Origin: an uncultured Chloroflexota bacterium
GTDB taxonomy: Bacteria > Chloroflexota > Anaerolineae > Caldilineales > Caldilineaceae
Assembly: GCA_903879975.1 (NCBI GenBank)
Contig: CAIRNL010000236.1
Location: 1-9,629 of the forward strand
DNA: 9,629 bases
Reading direction: 5' to 3'
Positions within the stretch are counted from its first letter, which is position 1; every line of letters starts with the position of its first letter. Made by a program: the position numbers and the translations under genes. Below are positions 6,644 through 9,629 of this stretch, piece after piece. Below the pieces are notes generated by a model, which was not told where the DNA came from, ran no database searches, and worked only from the letters and a program-made list of their open reading frames with translations.

Positions 6644-7728
6644 GCGGCGCCTGGAATGTCCTGATTATTGGCGCCGGCGCCATCGGCTGCCTGGTAGGGA
6701 GTAAGCTTGCCCTGAGCGGCCAGCGCGTCACGCTGGTTGGCCGTATGTCGTTTGTAGAGCAGGTGCGGATGCGCGGGATACAACTGCTCGACGAAAGCGG
6801 TGCACACACGGTGCGCAATATCCGCCCCACCGCCAGCGTACTGGAAGCCTACAGCCGCTCCGAAACCGCCTTTGACTTGGCCATCATGACCGTCAAAAGC
6901 TACGACACTGCGGCAGCTGCCGCGGAGATACGCCAGGTGCTGGCAGACACGGGTGCTCCACCTCCTGCCCTGCTGAGCATCCAAAACGGTGTCGGCAACG
7001 AGGATTTGTTGGCGCAGACTATCCCAGCGACGCCAGTGCTGGCAGGCAGCATGACGACGCCCGTCAGCGTCGAAGGGCCGGGCATCATCCGCGTCGATAA
7101 GCCACGCTATGGGCTGGGCGTGGCAGCCTGGCGTCCGTCCGGCCCATCCGCCCTCTGTGACGACGTGTGTGCGCTGTTGCACATGGCCGGTTTTGTGGTA
7201 ACGCCCTTTGCCGACGCACCGGCCATGAAATGGACCAAGTTACTCATGAACATGATGGGCAATGCCACCTGTGCGATCCTCGACGAGCCACCCGAGATCG
7301 TCTTTGCCGACAGCCGCATGATCGACGTGGAGATTGCAGCATGGCGCGAGGCACTGGCCGTTATGCGCGCAGCAGGTATTGCAGCCATCGATCTGGACAA
7401 GTACCCCTTCGCCAAGTTGGCGCCGTTGATCCGCTCCGCGCCGGCAGCGCTGATCCGTCCCGTGCTCAAAGGGCAGATTGGCAGCGCGCGTGGCGGCAAA
7501 ATGCCCAGTCTGCACATCGATCTGCACAGCAACAAGGGACGTAGCGAAGTACGCTGGCTCAATGGCGCGGTCGTTGCCAAAGGGGAGGAAGTCGGCGTGC
7601 TCACGCCGGTGAATTGCGTACTGACTTCTACAGTACTGTCGCTCGTGGACAATCCGGCGGAACGCAGCGCGTGGAAGGGGGATCACAACCGGCTGTGGCA
7701 GGCTGTCCGCAGTGCCCAGGGCAGGTGA
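6640..7728 (+). CDS. Ketopantoate reductase (ApbA/PanE) family protein
   Basis: This is a cytoplasmic NAD(P)H-dependent 2-oxoacid or ketone reductase of the ApbA/PanE family; the classical member reduces 2-dehydropantoate to pantoate in CoA synthesis. The Rossmann motif IGAGAIG is at 10-16. Other family marks are TVKSYDT (84-90), SIQNGVGNE (113-121) and MKWTKLLMNMMGN (196-208), where Lys200 and Asn204 align with the catalytic Lys176 and Asn180 of E. coli PanE. In the C-terminal helical domain are PSLHIDL and RSEVRWLNGA (311-320), with Glu313 at the place of the substrate-contacting Glu256, then TPVN. At 362 aa it is longer than the usual 290-310; part of the excess is a stretch around 245-300. 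It starts inside the glpC stop (ATGA), with GAGG at 6631-6634 as ribosome binding site, so it is translated with the glp genes. The substrate is uncertain: it may be true PanE, or a reductase for another small keto compound linked to glycerol/dihydroxyacetone use. Confidence 0.82.
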   Translation: MSGAWNVLIIGAGAIGCLVGSKLALSGQRVTLVGRMSFVEQVRMRGIQLLDESGAHTVRNIRPTASVLEAYSRSETAFDLAIMTVKSYDTAAAAAEIRQVLADTGAPPPALLSIQNGVGNEDLLAQTIPATPVLAGSMTTPVSVEGPGIIRVDKPRYGLGVAAWRPSGPSALCDDVCALLHMAGFVVTPFADAPAMKWTKLLMNMMGNATCAILDEPPEIVFADSRMIDVEIAAWREALAVMRAAGIAAIDLDKYPFAKLAPLIRSAPAALIRPVLKGQIGSARGGKMPSLHIDLHSNKGRSEVRWLNGAVVAKGEEVGVLTPVNCVLTSTVLSLVDNPAERSAWKGDHNRLWQAVRSAQGR

Positions 7729-7739
7729 ACTGGACTGCG
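7708..7739. terminator. Hairpin between convergent genes, possible bidirectional terminator
   Basis: CGCAGT (7708-7713) and CCAG (7716-7719) pair with CTGG (7730-7733) and ACTGCG (7734-7739), giving a 10-bp stem with a 2-nt bulge and a 10-nt loop. The stop of the reductase gene (7726-7728) lies in the loop, and the hairpin begins 4 nt beyond the stop of the minus-strand gene. There is no T-tract on either side, so termination would have to be weak or factor-assisted. The convergent genes are only 15 nt apart, leaving little other room for a terminator. Confidence 0.25.
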
Positions 7740-7743
7740 ACCG

Positions 7744-8646
7744 CTAAAAGCCCGGCCCAAACACGATGATGAGGATCAGCGCAATGATGCCGAAAAGGGC
7801 AAATTCGATCAGCACACGCCGGGTCAGCCGCCCCTGTAACCCCTGCAACGCAATCCCCACAGACAGATAGAAGCTCAACAGGAGCAGCAGGCCGCCAGTC
7901 AGGCCAGGCAACAAGGGCCAGTAGTTGAGTGCCCACGTAATCTCGCCAAGTATCAGACCCACTACCACGCTATAGACCAACACCAGTTGCATCCGGTCGG
8001 TGGAGGTGCGCAGCACTTCGATGGCAAGCAGGATGGAGGTGAGACTGACGACGGTGCCGGAGAGCAGGCTGCGCGTGCGCGATTGGTAGATGAAGAGAAA
8101 GAGCAGGAGCGCCGAGCCATAGGCCAGGGCGTCAAGCCACAACCGGGCGCGGCGATACCCCACCTGCCCAGATACGACGGTTGCGTACAGACCAAAAAAC
8201 GCAAGCGCAAGCAGGCCGCCGGCAGCCAACATCACCACCACTTGCAGAAGCTGCGTCGGAATCTGCGGCAGCAGGACAACCGTAATAATGGAGATTGCCG
8301 CGGGTAGCGCCCAAAAAGTCCACGAGAAGCCAAGTCGGTTGGTGCTACGCAGTGGGTGGAGCCGAATAATACTTTCGGTACCAGCAGCGGCGACAACAGC
8401 CAGCGCTATCGCCGTCAGCGTGCTTGCCGAGAATTCAATACTGGTGGGTGAGCCGAGTGCACGGAAACTCACTACGGTCGTCGGCAGCTTGATCAGCAAG
8501 CTGAGCCCGAACCCCAAAACCAGTACCCAGGTGACAACGCTGATCCGGTCTACGTAGTCGGCGCCGGCGTTGTCTCCACGCGTGCGCCGCCACGGCATGC
8601 GTCGGCGCAGCTGTTCTGTCCAAGTGACTGGCTGATTGGTCTCCAT
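7744..8646 (-). CDS. Integral membrane protein of unknown function, about nine segments
   Basis: The family is not recognised. The 300-aa product has a basic, hydrophilic N-terminus (EQLRRRMPWRRTR, 11-23) and then about nine hydrophobic stretches at roughly 35-54, 72-92, 107-127, 132-158, 170-187, 194-212, 220-241, 245-268 and 279-298. The C-terminus is the short hydrophobic end IIVFGPGF, with no soluble domain. There are few charged residues within the segments (one Glu in ESIIRL near 91, one in GEITWALNYW near 234) and no obvious ATPase, protease, transporter or glycosyltransferase motif. The Met at 8646 is preceded by a weak AAGAAAG; no earlier in-frame start looks better. The gene converges on the glp operon and diverges from the CHAT gene, and has its own promoter about 85 nt upstream. 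It could be a small transporter, a sensor membrane domain or a structural membrane protein; the sequence does not decide. Confidence 0.85.
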   Translation of the reverse strand: METNQPVTWTEQLRRRMPWRRTRGDNAGADYVDRISVVTWVLVLGFGLSLLIKLPTTVVSFRALGSPTSIEFSASTLTAIALAVVAAAGTESIIRLHPLRSTNRLGFSWTFWALPAAISIITVVLLPQIPTQLLQVVVMLAAGGLLALAFFGLYATVVSGQVGYRRARLWLDALAYGSALLLFLFIYQSRTRSLLSGTVVSLTSILLAIEVLRTSTDRMQLVLVYSVVVGLILGEITWALNYWPLLPGLTGGLLLLLSFYLSVGIALQGLQGRLTRRVLIEFALFGIIALILIIVFGPGF

Positions 8647-8668
8647 GCAGCTTTCTTGTGTACAATCC

Positions 8669-8700
8669 CGTGTAACATCACACGCTGGCTGGTTGCCAGC
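8669..8700. promoter_or_regulatory. Two adjacent dyads in the leader of the membrane-protein gene
   Basis: CGTGT at 8669-8673 is an inverted repeat of ACACG at 8680-8684 with six bases between, a shape that would suit an operator. Directly next to it GCTGGC (8684-8689) pairs with GCCAGC (8695-8700) around a 5-nt loop, forming a compact hairpin in RNA from either strand. Both sit between the minus-strand promoter (8731-8759) and the minus-strand start codon, and also upstream of the CHAT gene, so a regulator bound here could touch both genes. The individual arms are short (5 and 6 bp) and may be chance. Confidence 0.3.
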
Positions 8701-8730
8701 ATACTATCTCGCTGTGCGAACAGTTTTGCC

Positions 8731-8759
8731 ATTCTACGGTCGCAATTCAACTCTGTCAA
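8731..8759 (-). promoter_or_regulatory. Sigma-70-type promoter for the membrane-protein gene
   Basis: Read on the minus strand, a perfect -35 TTGACA (8759-8754) is followed by exactly 17 nt and then TAGAAT (8736-8731), five of six matches to the -10 consensus. The predicted transcript would start near 8724, giving a leader of about 75-80 nt before the ATG at 8646. The -35 edge lies only 4 nt from the start codon of the divergent CHAT gene, so polymerase bound here would cover that gene's translation start. Confidence 0.6.
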
Positions 8760-8763
8760 AACC

Positions 8764-9629
8764 ATGGAACACTGCCGCCTCATCGATTTCGACATTACGA
8801 TCCACGGGCATACGGCACCCTACCAGGTGCACGCCCTCTACAAAACCCACAGCGCAGGTGGTGAATTCGCCATAGACGCTGCGCAGGAAGAATGGACAAC
8901 GCGACTGGAGCAACTTGCAGCCGACAGCGAACCTGGCCAATCCTTTCTGGAAACAACCGGCGCGAATCTCTTTCGCCAATTGTTCCAGGATGGCGTACGT
9001 GACCTGTGGGTTCATGCGCAGGGCGAGTTGGCGAGCGGCCGCGCAGATGGCATCTGCGTACGGCTGATGACCCCCCCACCGGCAGTGGCAGCACTGCCGT
9101 GGGAAGTGCTCTTCGACCCTGACCGAAAAGTGGCCTTTGCCGGCAGCCTGCAGACGCCGCTGGTGCGTGTCGAAAACCTGCTACGGCATATCGGCCATGT
9201 GCGCACGTTGCAGACGCATCTGCCGCTACGTCTGCTGTTGGCGACGCCCGACGACCCTACCGGTCAGCTCGACCCGGCAGGCGAACGCCAGCGCCTCATG
9301 GCTGCCCTTGCTCCGCTGATCGGGCGCGTGGTCGACGTCACCGTGCTTGACGGTCGCTTCAGCATCATCGATCTGCGCACAGCGCTGGCCAATGAACGGC
9401 CTGACATCGTTCACCTGGTGACGCACGGCCAGGCGGACGGTGTGCTGCTCTGGCAGAACGATGAGCCGTGCAACGCACCGGCTGCCTCCCTGCGTGCCGT
9501 GATGGATGGAGCAGACAGCGTCAAGCTCGTGCTGCTCAGCGCCTGCTCGACCGGGCAGGGCTCGCTGCAACACAGCCTGGCATCGGTCGGCGCACAGTTG
9601 TTGCAAGCAGGGCTGCCAGCAGTCGTCGC
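8764..9629 (+). CDS. CHAT-domain (caspase-like protease) protein, 3' partial
   Basis: An open frame runs from the ATG at 8764 to the right edge (288 codons) with no stop. Residues 1-140 form the alpha/beta N-terminal part usually found ahead of CHAT domains, including GANLFRQLFQDGVRDLW (66-82) and the common LPWEVLFDP (111-119). The CHAT core follows: PLRLLLATP (154-162), then the putative catalytic His221 in DIVHLVTHGQ and Cys261 in KLVLLSACSTGQG, and near the edge GAQLLQAGLPAVV (276-288), a typical end of the domain. The His-Gly and Cys pair are those of clan CD peptidases (caspase/gingipain-like). Such bacterial proteins often carry TPR, WD40 or NACHT/AAA modules further on; whatever follows is outside the window. 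The ATG has no Shine-Dalgarno sequence. An upstream TACAAT (8661-8666) could be a plus-strand -10, but no convincing -35 goes with it. The role is unknown; homologues include signalling and immune proteases. Confidence 0.88.
   Translation, partial: MEHCRLIDFDITIHGHTAPYQVHALYKTHSAGGEFAIDAAQEEWTTRLEQLAADSEPGQSFLETTGANLFRQLFQDGVRDLWVHAQGELASGRADGICVRLMTPPPAVAALPWEVLFDPDRKVAFAGSLQTPLVRVENLLRHIGHVRTLQTHLPLRLLLATPDDPTGQLDPAGERQRLMAALAPLIGRVVDVTVLDGRFSIIDLRTALANERPDIVHLVTHGQADGVLLWQNDEPCNAPAASLRAVMDGADSVKLVLLSACSTGQGSLQHSLASVGAQLLQAGLPAVV

Overview
The window reads as a bacterial chromosome segment of high GC content with tightly packed genes. Gene content suggests a member of Chloroflexota (Caldilineae/Anaerolineae-like): a dihydroxyacetone phosphotransfer protein fused to a complete PTS enzyme I, an anaerobic-type GlpABC glycerol-3-phosphate dehydrogenase, and a CHAT-domain protein of the kind common in that phylum. 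The phylum call is an inference from gene style. No rRNA, tRNA or marker gene in the window fixes it.

Region 1 (1-7728, plus strand) is one operon of five genes with very short or overlapping junctions: dhaM (its start lies left of the window), glpA, glpB, glpC and a ketopantoate-reductase-family gene. The glpA/glpB and glpC/reductase junctions are 4-nt ATGA overlaps. dhaM/glpA is separated by 12 nt. The glpB/glpC junction is the exception: 69 nt lie between the two genes, and a palindromic repeat there spans the glpB stop codon and supplies the last GlpB residues. The metabolic theme is entry of C3 compounds into glycolysis as dihydroxyacetone phosphate. DhaM passes phosphate from PEP to the dihydroxyacetone kinase (DhaK/DhaL are expected just upstream but not seen). 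GlpABC oxidises glycerol-3-phosphate and sends the electrons to the quinone pool. The role of the final NAD(P)H-dependent reductase in this set is unclear.

Region 2 (7744-8646, minus strand) is a convergent gene for a nine-segment integral membrane protein that I cannot assign to a family. It has a near-consensus sigma-70-type promoter (TTGACA, 17 nt, TAGAAT) and a leader with two small dyads.

Region 3 (8764-9629, plus strand) is the start of a CHAT-domain (caspase-like protease) protein, with the His-Gly and Cys motifs visible. It runs off the right edge. It diverges from the membrane-protein gene over 117 nt, and the minus-strand promoter ends only 4 nt before its start codon.

Most of the window is recognisable metabolism. 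The points most worth a second look are the apparently self-contained DhaM-HPr-EI fusion with an altered HPr active-site motif, the repeat in the glpB/glpC junction, and the CHAT/membrane-protein divergent pair.
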